Shown in pieces: positions 36,839-55,100 of a stretch of 64,000 nt of DNA (within the stretch, counting starts at the first letter, position 1; every line of letters begins with the position of its first letter). This DNA is from Casuarius casuarius (taxonomy: Eukaryota; Chordata; Aves; Casuariiformes; Casuariidae). The notes under the pieces were generated by a model. That model did no database searches and was not told the origin of the DNA. It saw only the letters and a program-made list of their open reading frames with translations. The translations under genes were made by a program, and so were the position numbers. Location: NCBI GenBank assembly GCA_003342895.1, contig PTFA01000024.1, positions 6,074,580 through 6,138,579 on the forward strand. Direction: 5' to 3'.

Positions 36839-38842
36839 CACAGCATAAGCATGTGCAGAACTGTCACCTCTAAGTCTGTCACATGGTGGCCAAATCACAT
36901 ATTTGGAAAGGCATGAAAATAAGACCTCATTAACATCAGTTGCTGTAATTCAGACAGGGCCTAAACAGGATATTTTATTGATAATACATTTGTGCTAGAA
37001 TCCTTAAAAATAATGTCTTGTAATAAATGCAACTTCAGCTTTCAACATGAATATACAACCAAAGTCTTGAATAAAATCAATATTTCAATACAGAAACACA
37101 GACAAAGGCTTTAATTACCCATAACTTCTGGGAACAACTTAGGAGCTTTGTGTGTGTGCATGCATGAGATTTTCATTTGCTGTATCTTTAGAAAGGAGCA
37201 ATTGATAAGAGAGAGGACACTTTCCCCAACAGGACACATCCTACTGTGAAATCAACAGGTACTTTAAAAATACACTTCTAAAGCAAATAAACAGCTTCTC
37301 AGAAGACAGGGCAACTGCAATGGAATTATATGCACACACATTTAATGCAGTTCTTAAAATGTAAGAGGTTTTAAACTTCTACCAGTGAGTTTACAACTTG
37401 CACAAAATTTTGGTGAAGCTGTTACTTAAGACGACCATGTAAACATTTAGCTATCTGCATGACCTGATTTACCCTGTCTCCTTTTGTTTATTTTACTCAG
37501 AAGAGAGGATATTCAGCCAGAACAATCAGCAAGTTCAATGCATACAAACAGCTGTTCTAAAAAAAAGTCAGGCTGATGCCTTTCCTGTGAGCTACTTTCT
37601 CATTCACATATGTATCCTTTAAAAAGTTATTTCCTTTTCATCTCCCATCCATTTATAAACAATTTGTTTTCTCAACAACTTTTATTTAACCTTGGCTTTA
37701 AAAAAAAAAAAAAAAGAAACTTCTCTTATGCCTATTTTTTCTACCAGTTCAAGTCCCACCAGGCTTTGTACTAGGCTAACACTGCACTGGATATTCTGTC
37801 TTCTCATTGGACTTGGTATACAAAACCAAGATACCTAAAGTGCTGTTAAACTTACAGAATCTTCCTGCATTAAAAAAAAAAAGTGCAGGGAGAGACAGGT
37901 CTCCATCAACTCCCAGTTCTGCACAAGGAGCTTACACATTCACTTCCCCAGCAGAGTTTTGATCTTGCTTCCCATTTTGAAAGCACAGACCAGTGCCATT
38001 CCCTTCTGGAAGTAATGCATTAAGAGGAGCACCAGCTGAGTGATATTTGTTTCATCCATAGTCTCTACCAAGCAGCATGGATGCTTTACATAACAGGCTT
38101 AGCAAGTCAGCTGAATAGCTAAATTCTAACTAGTATTTCCTCACTGTAGCTTATTAAATAGCCTCTGGCCTGAGGCTTTTCCATGAAGAAAACCCCTTTT
38201 TCTTCAGGGTAGAAAAGGGAGATTCAGATCAGAAAGCTTCATCCTGGACAGACTCCTAGCTGAACAATAGTTGAGGTTCAATTACACTAGATACTTCAGT
38301 GTTTTTTTCTTTTTAAGAAGGGTTTAGGAAACACAAGTATCAAATTTTTCTCCCACAATAAAGAAATCCAGCTTTCTTAGCCTGCAGTCCAAGTCCCTTA
38401 GACTTTGGAGAGATACTGAACATAAAAAACCCCTATAGCTCCATAGGCCCAGGACCTGCACTGGCCAAGCTGTGGGACCAGCCTCCTGCCCCTTCACCCT
38501 ACCAACCTACATGCTTAAAAGGAGACCACTACCCTAATTAAAGCAGTCCAGTACTTCAAGGGGGATGAGAAAAAAGGGCAATCACAGCACTACAGCCAAG
38601 TGAAGATCAGGTAGTTAAACCCTACAACTGCAGGACATGGAATAAAGTCTTTGCTGTGAAGTGCAAAGAACCAGAGATACCACTGTCTCCTCTGGATCCC
38701 AGGACTAAGCCAATATGTCACCTTACAGACACATTCAGAGTACTAAGTAGTTGCAAAGAAATGAAGGCCACATTTCAGTCACTTGACTAATATTTTAGTG
38801 GATAAAGGCATTTTTCTGCTTCCCCTTTCAAATAATTTGTTG
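36839..38842. other. CpG desert beyond the CTSL 3' end
   Basis: Reading every line, the only CpG in this interval is at 37432-37433; the next is at 38843-38844. Base composition is otherwise ordinary (roughly 40% GC). No gene was recognised, and several AATAAA-type hexamers on both strands are not linked to any exon. Confidence 0.75.
37700..37715. repeat. Poly(A) run
   Basis: Sixteen consecutive A. Confidence 0.8.
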
Positions 38843-39029
38843 CGTCACAGACATACTGTATTCCATTTTCTAACAGCTGTTAGCCATTCCCAGATGCAAT
38901 TGCATTTTATACCAGTGCAATGTACCTCTTTCATGAACTATCTATACAAGATTCAGTTAACAGTATCATTTAGGATAACTTTTGATAAAGACTCAAAAAG
39001 CACCCAGAAGACCAAAAAGCCAAATCATC

Positions 39030-39332
39030 TGTACACACTGAAATTCAAGTGTTTATTTAAAAAGTAAACCTTTGGGCACATTGCAATTTAAAAAAGGAAA
39101 AAATACATAGAATAATCTATTAGATTAAGCAGTCAAAAGCCAGCAATATTACAAGCTGTTTACATACCAACATTTACATTAATTTAAAACAAGTGGCATG
39201 TCACCAACATGTAAAACTCAAGAGTAAAAAAGATAAAGTTGACTTTTGAAGGATACAAGTCAACCACATGTGAACATGGGTTTGGTCATTTAGTTTAAAA
39301 CCACTCTTGCACTGAAATGTTCAGTCTTCAAA
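39030..39332 (-). other. CTSL: CTSL 3' UTR
   Basis: About 300 bases after the stop codon at 39333-39335, ending just past the AATAAA complement at 39052-39057. A length near 300 is similar to the mammalian gene as I recall it. Confidence 0.65.
39052..39057 (-). terminator. AATAAA polyadenylation signal for CTSL
   Basis: The + strand reads tttatt. On the - strand AATAAA is followed by a GT-rich stretch (cagtgtgtac) about 20 bases on, a good cleavage context. Confidence 0.7.
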
Positions 39333-43684
<4,352 letters not shown>

Positions 43685-43892
43685 GCTGGCAGACCTGCGA
43701 GGAATGAGGCGGCACCGGTCAGAAAAAGCGCCGCGGACAAGCCGCGGTCTCCTCCACGCCACCGAGCCGGGAGAGATGTCGGGCCCGGCACGAAACTGCC
43801 CGCGGACACGGCGTCGCCCCGCGCCGGGCCAGTTACGGGGGAGGGGGACAAAACCCGCCTGCCCCGGAGGAAGAGTCCCCCCACCCCCCCGC

Positions 43893-44315
43893 NNNNNNNN
43901 NNNNNNNNNNNNNNNNNNNNNNNNNNNNNNNNNNNNNNNNNNNNNNNNNNNNNNNNNNNNNNNNNNNNNNNNNNNNNNNNNNNNNNNNNNNNNNNNNNNN
44001 NNNNNNNNNNNNNNNNNNNNNNNNNNNNNNNNNNNNNNNNNNNNNNNNNNNNNNNNNNNNNNNNNNNNNNNNNNNNNNNNNNNNNNNNNNNNNNNNNNNN
44101 NNNNNNNNNNNNNNNNNNNNNNNNNNNNNNNNNNNNNNNNNNNNNNNNNNNNNNNNNNNNNNNNNNNNNNNNNNNNNNNNNNNNNNNNNNNNNNNNNNNN
44201 NNNNNNNNNNNNNNNNNNNNNNNNNNNNNNNNNNNNNNNNNNNNNNNNNNNNNNNNNNNNNNNNNNNNNNNNNNNNNNNNNNNNNNNNNNNNNNNNNNNN
44301 NNNNNNNNNNNNNNN
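43893..44315. other. Assembly gap (423 N)
   Basis: Unknown bases in the middle of the CpG island, a common sequencing dropout in GC-rich bird promoters. Confidence 0.98.
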
Positions 44316-46195
44316 CCGCGCCGGGGGCCGCCGCTGCCGCCCTGCCCGGCCCCGGCCCTGCTCTCAGGCCCACGCCGGGGTCGGGGCTCCCCCCCGGCAC
44401 GGGCAGAGCCGTTGGCGTGGGCAGCCTTGCCCCAAAGATGGGTGTTTTGTGTCAGTCCTGGTGAGCGGGGTCACCGCGGGAGGGCGGGGGCTGCGCGGTA
44501 TTTGGTGTTGAGTTTAAGAGGAGTTTTTGAAGGTCTTAACTGGCAGACTGTAAGGAAAAAAAGAAATCTGAAAAAAGAAAAAAAAAGGGCCTGGTGCGTG
44601 CACCTGTGGGAATGCCAAGGCCTCCCCGTTAGCCAGCCGTGATCGGATGGAGGAGGCAGCTCATGCGCTGGGTTTGCCGTCGCCCGCGGCCTTTGCCAGC
44701 GATGTCTGCTGCGAAGCAGAAGGTGTTGGTGGCACTGAGAGCTGCCCCACGGGTGAAACAGGAGATGTACTCATGGCAAGTGTGCGTCTAACCCAGCGTG
44801 GACAGACGTTCGTTTTAAATGGGAAACGCCCCCGCGATGGAAGAGCAGCGGGAGGTATGCAGGTTCCCCCGTAAACTCCTGTAAAACTAATGTTCCTGAC
44901 TGCTTGAGCTCGCAGATTTAAAAATACATGTTTATGTAAAAAATGGGTTTATAGACTGTTGCACAACAGCAATAAGGCAGAAATCATATGATGTGTGCTT
45001 CTCCCTTTTTCTTGATGTCTTAAGACACAAAGTGTGTCATTAAAACAAACATGTTTCCTTACGCAGATTATCACAGGAGCAGTCTTTGGCCCGGAGTAGC
45101 CCCGCGCAGCCAAACACGTGTGGAGAAGGTGTAATGGTTGTGTTTTCTCCTGAAAGTGCTGATGTAAGTCTCGTGTCACTGAACTAATACTGATTTCACA
45201 AAAATGTAAGTGTAAACACACCTAACAATGGTTTTCCTTGATTAGTCCGTGAACATAAAGCTGCCAAGAAACAAGATGTTTTAAAGCTAAGCTACTTACT
45301 TCAGTATAAGCTTGCAAATGGACGCTCAGAACTGATATATCAGGATGGTTGATACATAAGCAGACATGTCACTTTGAGCAGGAAAATGGGAATTTTTTAA
45401 AGGAAGAAATAAAAAGGAAGAAAAGTGCCATATACTGCAACAATCGACATTGCACATTTGCACAAGATCTAATAATTAATAGTGTATACAGATTGAAAAA
45501 TTAACCTAGATGTCTATGTGCTTGCCATTTAACAAAACAGCTTTCTTTTGTATTTGTAATTGTCAAGCAACAGTTTCAGACCAGCCTTTTCCAAGGGAAA
45601 TGTTCTATTTCCTTCTTTCCAGAGGAAAATGAAAATCCAGGCCCTGAATAAGTATATGCATTTGTATCTTTCCAGGAAGCTTTTCACTACTTAACCAATT
45701 CACATGTAAATAACTCAGGAGATTCAGATGAAATTTGCATAGTGCAACTACCTCATAGTTAGGGGCTGGAATATTTTTTTAATTGTGTGGCATTTGAAAA
45801 GCTTTTCCCTCACAGCTTTTTGCTGATATTTTCTGTGCAACAGGACATTTCAGTCCCATTTATGTTAGCTATATTTCTACAACTCTAGCTGATACAACTC
45901 AGCATCCAAAGGCTACAATTAAGTTCTCAAATGAACTGTGGATGAAGAGTCTTTTTTAAAAGGCAAGATGTTTAGCTGGTGTGACAGGAGGTAAATTCAA
46001 AACTGCAGAAAGTCTTGCACCATAAATCACATGTTTCTGCTCTGTAGTGCATGCTAAGATGCACCAAGACAAATTGATACTTTTCCGGATGGCATGAGGT
46101 CTTGTCTATATGGGGAAGTTACCACATCATCAGCTAGCATGTGATACTACAGTGTACTAGCTGTACCATGCTACCTCTCCTTGTGGAGACTCACA

Positions 46196-46250
46196 GTGCG
46201 CGTGCGCACACGTGCACACACACAATCACACACACACTCTCTCTCTCTCC
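46196..46250. repeat. (CA)n-(CT)n compound microsatellite
   Basis: gtgcgcgtgcgcacacg then cacacac and ctctctctctc units. The first part alternates purine and pyrimidine. Confidence 0.85.
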
Positions 46251-46715
46251 ATTATTTTTACTTTGAAGATAAGTTCACACTGCAAGTTTATTTAGCTGCC
46301 CTACATAAGCAAATCTTAACCAACAATTTGTTGCGATTCTTGGACAGTATGTTAACTTTCATCTTGCACTGAGTCGTAACTGTTGTATGGACATATCAGT
46401 TCCCCAGGTATTTTGGTATGTCCTCCATCTCCATTCCCCTAGTGCTTTTCCCGTTTCCTCAACAGCCACTCTCTTTAACTGCATAATTTCTGTCCCTCCC
46501 CTGTCTTCCTTTGGTTTCACTGTTGTTGTACAGCTAAATTCTGTCTCTCTGCCTTCAGTACTCCCTGAGTCATTTTGCCTTTCCTATTTATTCAACCCAG
46601 CAGCACATTTACTCATCATGATGTCTAATTAGACTAATCCTCAGGTCCCAAATCTCTATGCTCCCTGGTGGGAAGCAAAGACAGGAAACATTGGAGCCCA
46701 GGTGCAGAAACATAA

Positions 46716-46753
46716 GCATATGCAAGAGAAATCGGCATATGCAAGAGAAATCG
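46716..46753. repeat. 19-bp perfect tandem duplication
   Basis: The unit gcatatgcaagagaaatcg occurs at 46716-46734 and again at 46735-46753. Confidence 0.9.
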
Positions 46754-48358
46754 GCATGGCAGGGGCTAAGATCAGAACCTGTCATCACAAGACTGCCATT
46801 TAGAAGCTTATGATAGGAAACTGGCCTAGGACTACCTGAACTGTGCAAGCAAGTCCTGTCTGAGATTCGTATGACATTGTCATGAACACCAAGACTGCCA
46901 GCAACACTGCAGAGACCATCAATAACATGAATCAAGGCAAACATGCCGTATTAAACAGCTAATACTTAATTTTATTCCCAGTGCTGCTACAAGGCAGCCT
47001 CTGTCCCAGTGCTGTTCCTACTGCTCCTGTCTGTACACCATGACATGCCAGACTGAGAGCCTAGTGTGGTGGTGGTCTGCTGAAATGAACAGAGGGTCAG
47101 TGGCAGCAGTTAGAGGTATTAACTGGAGAGATACTGCTAAAAATTATTTTCCATCAAAACTATGCTACTTCATGACACCCTACTTGATGACACCCATCAC
47201 CCAGCAATCTTTGCTGTACTGAAAGCATCTCTGTGGGAACCAGTAATAGCATGAGGGTCATGTGTGCAGAGCACTCATTCCATGTTAGCAGAGGCATAGG
47301 TTGAAAGCAAGAGCTCCTCAGTCCCTCATCTTCAAACCTCAGCTCATGCCGTGCCATTCCGGCCCAGAAGAGACCTGGACAGCCATACTAATCACAGTAG
47401 TAACAGTCCTTTTTTGTAGTGAGCAGAAAGACCAAAACTTTGAAAGAAGAAGACCCTCTGTCCTTTATTTCAAATCTTTCCTGTTTGGAAGATAACTTTC
47501 CATATTACTTTAAAAAAGTGGCTGTTGGGGAACTCAGTATATGCAGAACTCTGGCTGTTTTGCCAAAGACATATCACTCTTCTAAGACACAACAACACTT
47601 CTTTAGTAACTGGTCATGCTTCTGTTAAAATAGCTAAAAGATAGCCTGTCTGTGCTGACTAACAACCACCCTGTGGCTATCTGGACCTACAAGTTTTGAG
47701 ATGGCTGAGGCCATATATTTCTCAATAGGCACAAGAGCTTACATAGCGATGTGTTGCCTGTGCAGCTGGTGGGGTCAACTCAACATCGATCTTCAGAGAA
47801 GTATCTTACTGAAATGAAATTCAGCTGCCACTGTTCTTCCCAGGTGTGCAGCACAATCCTCTCCCTCTGCAACCACTCTGGTTACTTGAATCCAGAATTT
47901 CTGAAACTTGTTTCGTGCTTTAAGTCCTTCTTCCTCATCTTTCTCTTGGTACAACTGCGCAGAGGAAGGGGCCAACCTGTATCACAAGAAAAAGACCCAG
48001 AAATCCAAAAAGCAAAACTCCTGGGTAATGGTAGTTGACTTGCAAAGCTGCAGCAAGTCTGGCAATGTGTCAGAAACATCTGTGCAATGCAAGAAGAGTA
48101 ATCCAGGTCACACTTACCGAGGTAAGAGCTTGCACACAAGCAGTTCCCATAGACCAGCTGTCTCAAGGTAATTTGTGTGCCATGATCCTTACTGAGGTAA
48201 AAATCAATGGTTTGTTTGGATTTCTCCACATAACAGCAAAGAAAGGCTACTTTAGTTAGGCAAACGTTGATTTTGTATTAATATGAAGACTAAATTCAGG
48301 ATCTATGGAATACATAAACTGATCTGGCTTGCTTAAAAAGTGATGATCGTGAACATGC

Positions 48359-48372
48359 TTTTTTTTTTTTTT
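48359..48372. repeat. Poly(T) run
   Basis: Fourteen consecutive T. Confidence 0.75.
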
Positions 48373-51359
48373 GCTAGGTTAAGTTCATTTGACTTAAATC
48401 TGGTTTCTATCATTTTAACTTACTACACTCTGACTTAAAAATGGACTTGTACAGCAGGCAGGTAGTAATCAAGGTGTGTCTTACAGTATTATCTAACCTC
48501 AAGTGCATATGACTTCATTTCACTGCAAGCTTTTGATCAGCTTTTATTTGATGCTACCAGAAAAACAGCAAAATTATTTCCCAGTCACAATTATACTTAC
48601 GGTCAACCGAAAGCTGACCCAGTTTAAAAGAGCACAGGTGTATTTTAAAAGCCAGAGTCTGGTTATTCGTCATGTTTATGTGTAGGAAAATGGAACTTTG
48701 AAGAACCAGGTCAGCTTTCTTTTTAGCAAAGTAATCATGTTTTCCTTATATTTTACAGTAAGGATTCTTCTTACAGAAAACAAGTACAGAAAAATTCCAA
48801 CACCGACATGTTTTTCAGAATGTTAGGAGGATGTGAGAAAACAGTTATAGAAAAGATACCTATATGTCATCTTAAAAGAAAAAGTGCTACTAACTTTAAT
48901 ATGTATTTTGAATACCAGTTTCAGAAAAAAGCTTTTAAAAACAGCAGATATTTTTTACCTCTTTGGTAAAAAGAGATTCTCACATTACCCTTCTTCCTGT
49001 GGCTGCATGAAAAGTAACCACCCTTCCTGCCCGACTTGGACATTCCTCACCAAAGATCTGAAATCACTTTGGAGTTTATAAGGTCCCTTTGGCGTTAACA
49101 GTGTTTATAAATACCAACTCAAGAATCTTTGTTTTGCATTCTTTCTGGTAAGAAATCAGATACAAATTGTGTTTCAGCTGGAACACTCGTAATGAAATTA
49201 GTTGCGTTTTTGTTAGGTTAGAAAATGAAGCAGCATCTGCTTTAAGGGAACATAGATACGGTTCTGTGAGTTTTTCGAAGACCTCGGAGATGGCAGGGGA
49301 GCAGTGACACTACCCTTCTTAAACATCTTTTTGTTTTCAGCGGTCTTGTGATCTCCCAAAAACCATCATTTCCTCACCCAAGTGCAAGATAAGAAACTGC
49401 ATTCCAGCCTCTCTGCTGGCCTGTCACAAGGCAAAGGCAACTCAATTTACATCTCAATATCTTACCTGATCGCAGGAACTGGGGAGTGATGCAAGGGATT
49501 GCTTGCCTTGCAAGCAAGACAGGGCAGCCTAGTATTGCTCCTTCTGCTGCGTTAGGGTTTCCCAAAGCAATGTTGTCTTCCTGCAAGGTCTCTTTTGTTC
49601 TGCTGAAGTTATTTTTGTCTGTGTGGAAAAAATGAGTTGTTTTGGTTTCTTTTTTCTTTTACCTTAACTTGTATTTTTTTTAGAGACGCTAAATATTGAG
49701 TCACACTTGAAATCAGCCTTGAAGCTTTGACCATGGTGTAACTCACATACTTGATATTTCAAACATCAGTTAGATTGGGGCCTCAGTCTTTACTCAGTGT
49801 CTCCTCTTGATTTCTGCCTGACAGTCATTTCTGAGCTTCGGGAGCCTTATGATATTGAAAGCTAACACTGGGGGAATAGTAGGAGAACATGGGGAAGTAT
49901 CATGTTAAATAGCTGATGTGAAAGTTCATGTATACAGAATAATTTCCACATTGTATCGACATCTTTCTCTAAAATTTAAAGGACTTTGGTGCTTTTTTCT
50001 TCATACTAAAAAGAATATTTCTTTGCAAATTTTACACACAAGTAGTTACTATCTCTTGATTCTCTTGATTTACAATTCTTACTGTAACACGTTGAAAGTT
50101 ACCTAGAAATCCTGCCTACATTGTAAGGTTGATCTGACTAAGACCAGTTTCTAGCTTCCCATCTCTACTCTAGGGATCACAGTGAGGGTATTTTAACTGA
50201 GTTCCAAGAAGGCTTTGAGGAGTATTTCATATACTATTTAATATTTGAAATCTCATTTGGATTTAAACAATCTACCATTTCTGTTTTGAAACTGAAGCAG
50301 TAATAAAGATCAGAAAAGCCGAAATCTTTCAGCGCTTCAGCATAATGTTTGTACTTCTGCAAGCTCTTGTAAACAGCTGCGGACTGTGAAAGAAAATCTG
50401 TTTGTCTGTCTTCTGTTGTTCTTGGAGCAGTGGTGTCTAAAGGGCAAGTTGACATGCTGTAAAGCATTTCCCATGATAAGGTTAAAGATTGTGAGTGATG
50501 TGAGGAATTATTTTTAAACTTAAAAGTTACAGGCTGGGCTTCATTAACAGATCATGTGAGGGAAGGTTAAACAAAAGCTATTCACGAAAGAAGAGAGGGC
50601 AATTGAAACAGCCAAATACTGTTTTAAAATTTGTTTTCATGGAAATCAGGTAGTAGGGAAAAAATGAGTGCATGTGCTGAATGGGTTAAAGCAGTAGTGA
50701 CTCATGTGACTCATTCTTATTCTACAGATAGGAAAACAGAGGCAAAGAGACCAATGTCTGAAATAAAACTGTTATAGCTAGTGAGATCTAATGAATGACT
50801 ATTGGATAGCTCAGTCTAGTCTCTTCAGTAAGGAAGTTTGCCATGGTAAATAATTATACATTCTCTTTTTCCCCACTTCTGCCAATGCAAATAAATGCAA
50901 AGGGTGATGTTAATTTTTGAGATGCAATGTAAGTAATATAAATCAGAGCAATATGCATTGCCTTGCCAGTCTCTGAGATCCACGTGGAGCATATTCAGCC
51001 CTCTGAACACTGGGATGCTGGTAATTACTGCCAGATTTCCATAACCATTTCAAATATTTTTATCACTTATGTCTGGTACTACAGCAGGTCTTTTCTAGGG
51101 CCACGCTGATCACCGAGGACCTGCCTGATTGAGATCTTCTCCTCACTATTGGTAGAGCAGAATTTCTTTTGACCTTTCCCTCTTTGATCATCCTAACCCC
51201 TTGGAGCATCCCAAATACACACCCCATAGCTTCAGGTCAGAGTGGGAGAAGGAACGACCTTCTGTACTGGTTCCTCATGGGGCACTGAAGGTGCATTTGC
51301 ACAGTGGGACACTCATCTAGATGTGAAATGAAGCTGAAAGTGTTTTACAATGGTTTAGT

Positions 51360-52146
51360 TATTGTTTGATACACCTGATGGTTGCACTGCTATTCAGAGG
51401 GACCTCAACATGCTGGAGAAATGGTCAGAGAGGACTATCGTGAAGTTCAACAACAGGAAGTGCAAATTCCTGCCCCTGGGGAAAAATAACCCCATGCTGG
51501 AGAGCAGCTTTGCAGAGAAGGACCTGGAAATCCTGGTGGACAAGTTGGACATTAGCCAGCAATGTGCCCTTGTGGCAAAAAAGGCCGGTGGTATCCTGGG
51601 CTGCATTAGGAAGAGCGTTGCCAGCAGGTCGAGGTAGGTGATCCTTCCCCTCAGTGCTCTACTCAGCACTGGTGAAACCACACTTGTCAGTGCTGGGTCC
51701 AGTTCTGGGCTTCCCTGCATAAGAAAGAGATGGACATACTGGAGTGAGTGCAGTGAAGAGCCATACAAATGATTAAGGGACTGGAGCATTTCTCATCAAG
51801 GAGAGGCTGAGAGAGCTGGGATTGTTCAGCCTGATGGGAGCGTGTGAAGAAGACATGCGCAGACTCTTCTCAGCGGTGCCCAGTGACAGGACAAGAGGCA
51901 ACAGGCACAAACTGAAACACAGAAGGTTCCAGCTGAACACAAGAAAACCCTTCTACAGTGAGGGTAATTGAACACTGGCACAGGGTACCAAGAGAGGTTG
52001 TAGGGTCTCCATCCTTGGAGATATTCAGAAACTGTCAGGACAGGATCCTTGGCAATGTGCTGACGGTGACCCTGCTTGACCGGAGGGGTTGGACCAGGTC
52101 ATCTCCAGGTGTCCCTTCCAACGCCAACGATTCTGCAATTCTGTGA
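51360..52146 (+). mobile_element. CR1-type LINE, 5'-truncated degraded 3' end
   Basis: Translation gives the C-terminal part of the CR1 ORF2 reverse transcriptase region: DGCTAIQRDLNMLEKWSER, KFNNRKCK, SSFAEKDLEILVD, QQCALVAKKAGGILGCIRKS. The frame breaks after 51637. Later segments still match CR1 in other frames (HWHRVPREVVGSPSLEIF at 51,973-52,026). The end near 52,146 carries attctgcaattctgtga, like the short ATTCT-type repeats at CR1 3' termini. Small deletions against the family pattern (after NNPM and in LVDKLD) and several stops mark it as old and immobile. Confidence 0.92.
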
Positions 52147-55100
52147 AACAAGCGTAGTTAGTGGCCATCATTGAACAAGAGATACTTTAGGTAACTGTTC
52201 CACATCACAGTGGTGTCCTTACCACCAGTGCCAATCCCACTCACCAGTGTCTTCCCCTGCTCTTGCTCCGGACGGTCTTTTGGCCTGCAGTGGTGCAGTG
52301 CTAGCACAGGGGCCGCAGCGGGTGGTTGGTGTGGTGCCTGTGCCAGCATACAGCTGTGCTGGAACGTGGCCCGGCTGTCTAGCGTTTGGGCCTGCTCAAA
52401 TCTAAGTTTCACCATTCACATTTCAGCGCCTTTTTTTAACAGATTCCTCCCTCCCCATCAGTATCACTAGTCAGAGACTCAGCTATCAGAGAAGTAAGCT
52501 ATTTTACAGACTGGATTGCAAAAAACTCGTTACTTACAATACCTACGATTTAATGCAAACGTCTGACCTTTGCCTATAACCGGAAAGAGGGCTTGACCCG
52601 ACGCCCCATGCCTAGGTTGTCTTCTGCTCCCCTGCCCGATGATAACATTCCCAAACACCTCCTATTAGCATGAAAGGCAGACAGCTGAGCACACACTGCA
52701 ATCTGAACAGAGCCCTGGGTGGTTCCTCTTCCCTTTGTTAACTTTTGTTGAGAATTTCGTGTTCGACTAAACAAAAATAACTGTTCAAAAGCATGTTGTG
52801 TTTGAAACAGAACAACCCGGGTTTCTTTGGCTTTCTTTAGGCAGCTAAGGCTGCAGCAGCCACACTCTTCAGGGTACAGGAGCCGCGGGCTCATGCATCT
52901 CTCCTCCACACCATGGCCATTAGTCTGCCTGGGTAAAGGGAGGCTTCTCCAGCTATCGTCTGTCTCTGCTGCTAAAGGCTTTCTCTGCTGCAGGTTTCAA
53001 TGCATCTATACACAGGCCCTGTCCTGACATTCAGGCCAAGATACATTCCCAGTCTGGTTTTATATGTTTAATCCCCAAATGCTTCGATAGAGACAGATGG
53101 AAAGAAAATCAGCATGCTACAGGTCTAGAGTTTACCTATGAAACCTTACATTGTGACTATTTTTGACTATATGTACAGTGGCAACTATCAGCGTATAAGC
53201 AAAATTTTTTTTAATTATTATTTTTTTCTTAGCAAGAAGAGTGTATTGGGGTTTGGGATTTTTTTTTTTTTTTTTTTTTGGCATGAGTGATAATTGTTTC
53301 ATGAAATAATGTCACCATAACTCATAATGTCGCCTATGTTTTTTTCACATATTGTTCAATAAGCTGAATTTTCACTGTCATGAAGTATTCATGGCAAGTA
53401 CATGAAAATTACTAGAAAGAAAGGCAAACTATTAATGTAAGAACATGTTTTAGTGATGTTCTGTGTTTAAATTAAAATGCTCTTTCACATTAGTATTAAA
53501 AAGCTCCCCATGTCATTGATACTAAAACTACAGAAATTCTCCAGTAAAATTCCAGGTTTAGACTTGGTTGAGTTGGCTAAAGGAATTTCTAATTCCACAT
53601 AGGCATGTTTTTTTTCCCCTCCTCTGCTTTACTGCTCAAGTAAAGGTGGCGAAACCCAGCTGAGGCTAGTCCATACTTCTTCCTGTATCTGACTGCACCT
53701 AAAAACATATTTAAAACATTCCCCATGCTGAAGTAGTGTCCAAGCCTTCAGTTGGCCAGTTTGTCTAAACAGGACTGAAAACATTAAAAAAACTTCTAAA
53801 AGCTATCAAGCAAAGCCTGATAGGTACAGATTTTATTTAAAAAATACTTTAGATAACCGAGACGGCTAATTGGCTAGCTTTCTATGCTTGCTTTTGGACA
53901 GGAACTAACATGCACATTTTTTTAAACGATATCAGAACGGCTAGCATGGAAAAGTCTGCTTGTTTTAGCTCTGGCTGTAACGTGCCCGTTTCACGTGGTC
54001 TCTGGGAGAATTTTGTGCTTTGCAGACAACCCCAAACAAACTCAGCAACTTTGAGGTGGTTGTTTACACCGCCTGCATTAGGCTCAGCGAGGTAGAAGTC
54101 CACTTCCTCAGCTGCTGGCTCTTCTGCCACCAGTGGTCTTCTCCTAACCTCTCTCCTAATCTTTCCTCATGTGACAAAGGTTGTCTGCTGATGGGTCTTC
54201 AGGCAGAGTGAAAATGAACACAAACAAAGTTGCTTGAAGCAACCGATAGCTGATTTGAGTAGAAGAAGTGGAATTTCTTAATGTTTTGTCTGGCTTTTTC
54301 TCTTCCGCCCACCAGGTTAATTCACAATGTTCTGAGGCTCTTTAATGTCTCAACCTCTTCTTAAAAAAGAAAAACAAAAATAAAAAAAATCTTTTTTTCT
54401 TTCCCTCCTTCCCCCAATCTTTATCAGCAACACCACTGACTCTGTAAAATTCTCTTTCGTTAAGTGTCAGCCTTGCCTTATCACTATCCTTTGAAAGAAG
54501 CAGAGGGCAGCAGACGCCCTAGATGCTGTGGTAATGCGCATTGTATGTTTTCAGCTAAATCTTGATTGAAGGTAATCAAGATGAAACGAAAAGGAGATAG
54601 TAACATACCTCATTGTAATGGTATCACTATTAAATGTAATGCATTCTCCCATGAACTAACAAAGCACGAACATGTTTGTTAATTAAGCCCTGTGAGTGAG
54701 TGAGGGATCAATCCTGAAAAGAATTTGGGACTGGTGTCTAGAAAATCTCCATTCAGCCCCATCCTGGCAAGCCAGCAAATACCTCACTACAGGCTTGCCC
54801 AAACTTTAGGGGCAGAAGATGAAAGCCAATACTCAAATTGTGTGTGGGGGGGGTTTGTGTGTTTTTTTGTTTGTTTTTAGGTAAAGTGAAAATGAAATTA
54901 CCTTATTTGAAAAATGCCCAGCACCATTTGCTTCATGTAAAGCACTGGAAAGATTACAAGAGTTCATCCTCTCCATTTATGGCTGGGCCACCAAGAGATG
55001 CCCACTGTAATTCTGCATCCTAAGTTCACTACAGACTTGGAGGAGGAAGCAGCAGAATGGCAATATCAAGACCTAGTGACGTGGATGTCTTGGCAGAGTT

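Larger units (their letters stand above)
44501..51359. other. Intergenic region upstream of CTSL
   Basis: No gene supported. The strongest frame, 44647-44874 (+, 75 codons), begins just outside the CpG island and has no recognised family; it could belong to a divergent non-coding transcript. A CA/CT microsatellite, a 19-bp tandem duplication and a T-run are listed separately. Confidence 0.65.

Noticed and set aside
44647..44874. 75-codon frame next to the CTSL CpG island, + strand
   Set aside because: Its position suits a divergent promoter, but the peptide is unrecognised and GC-rich sequence commonly yields open frames.
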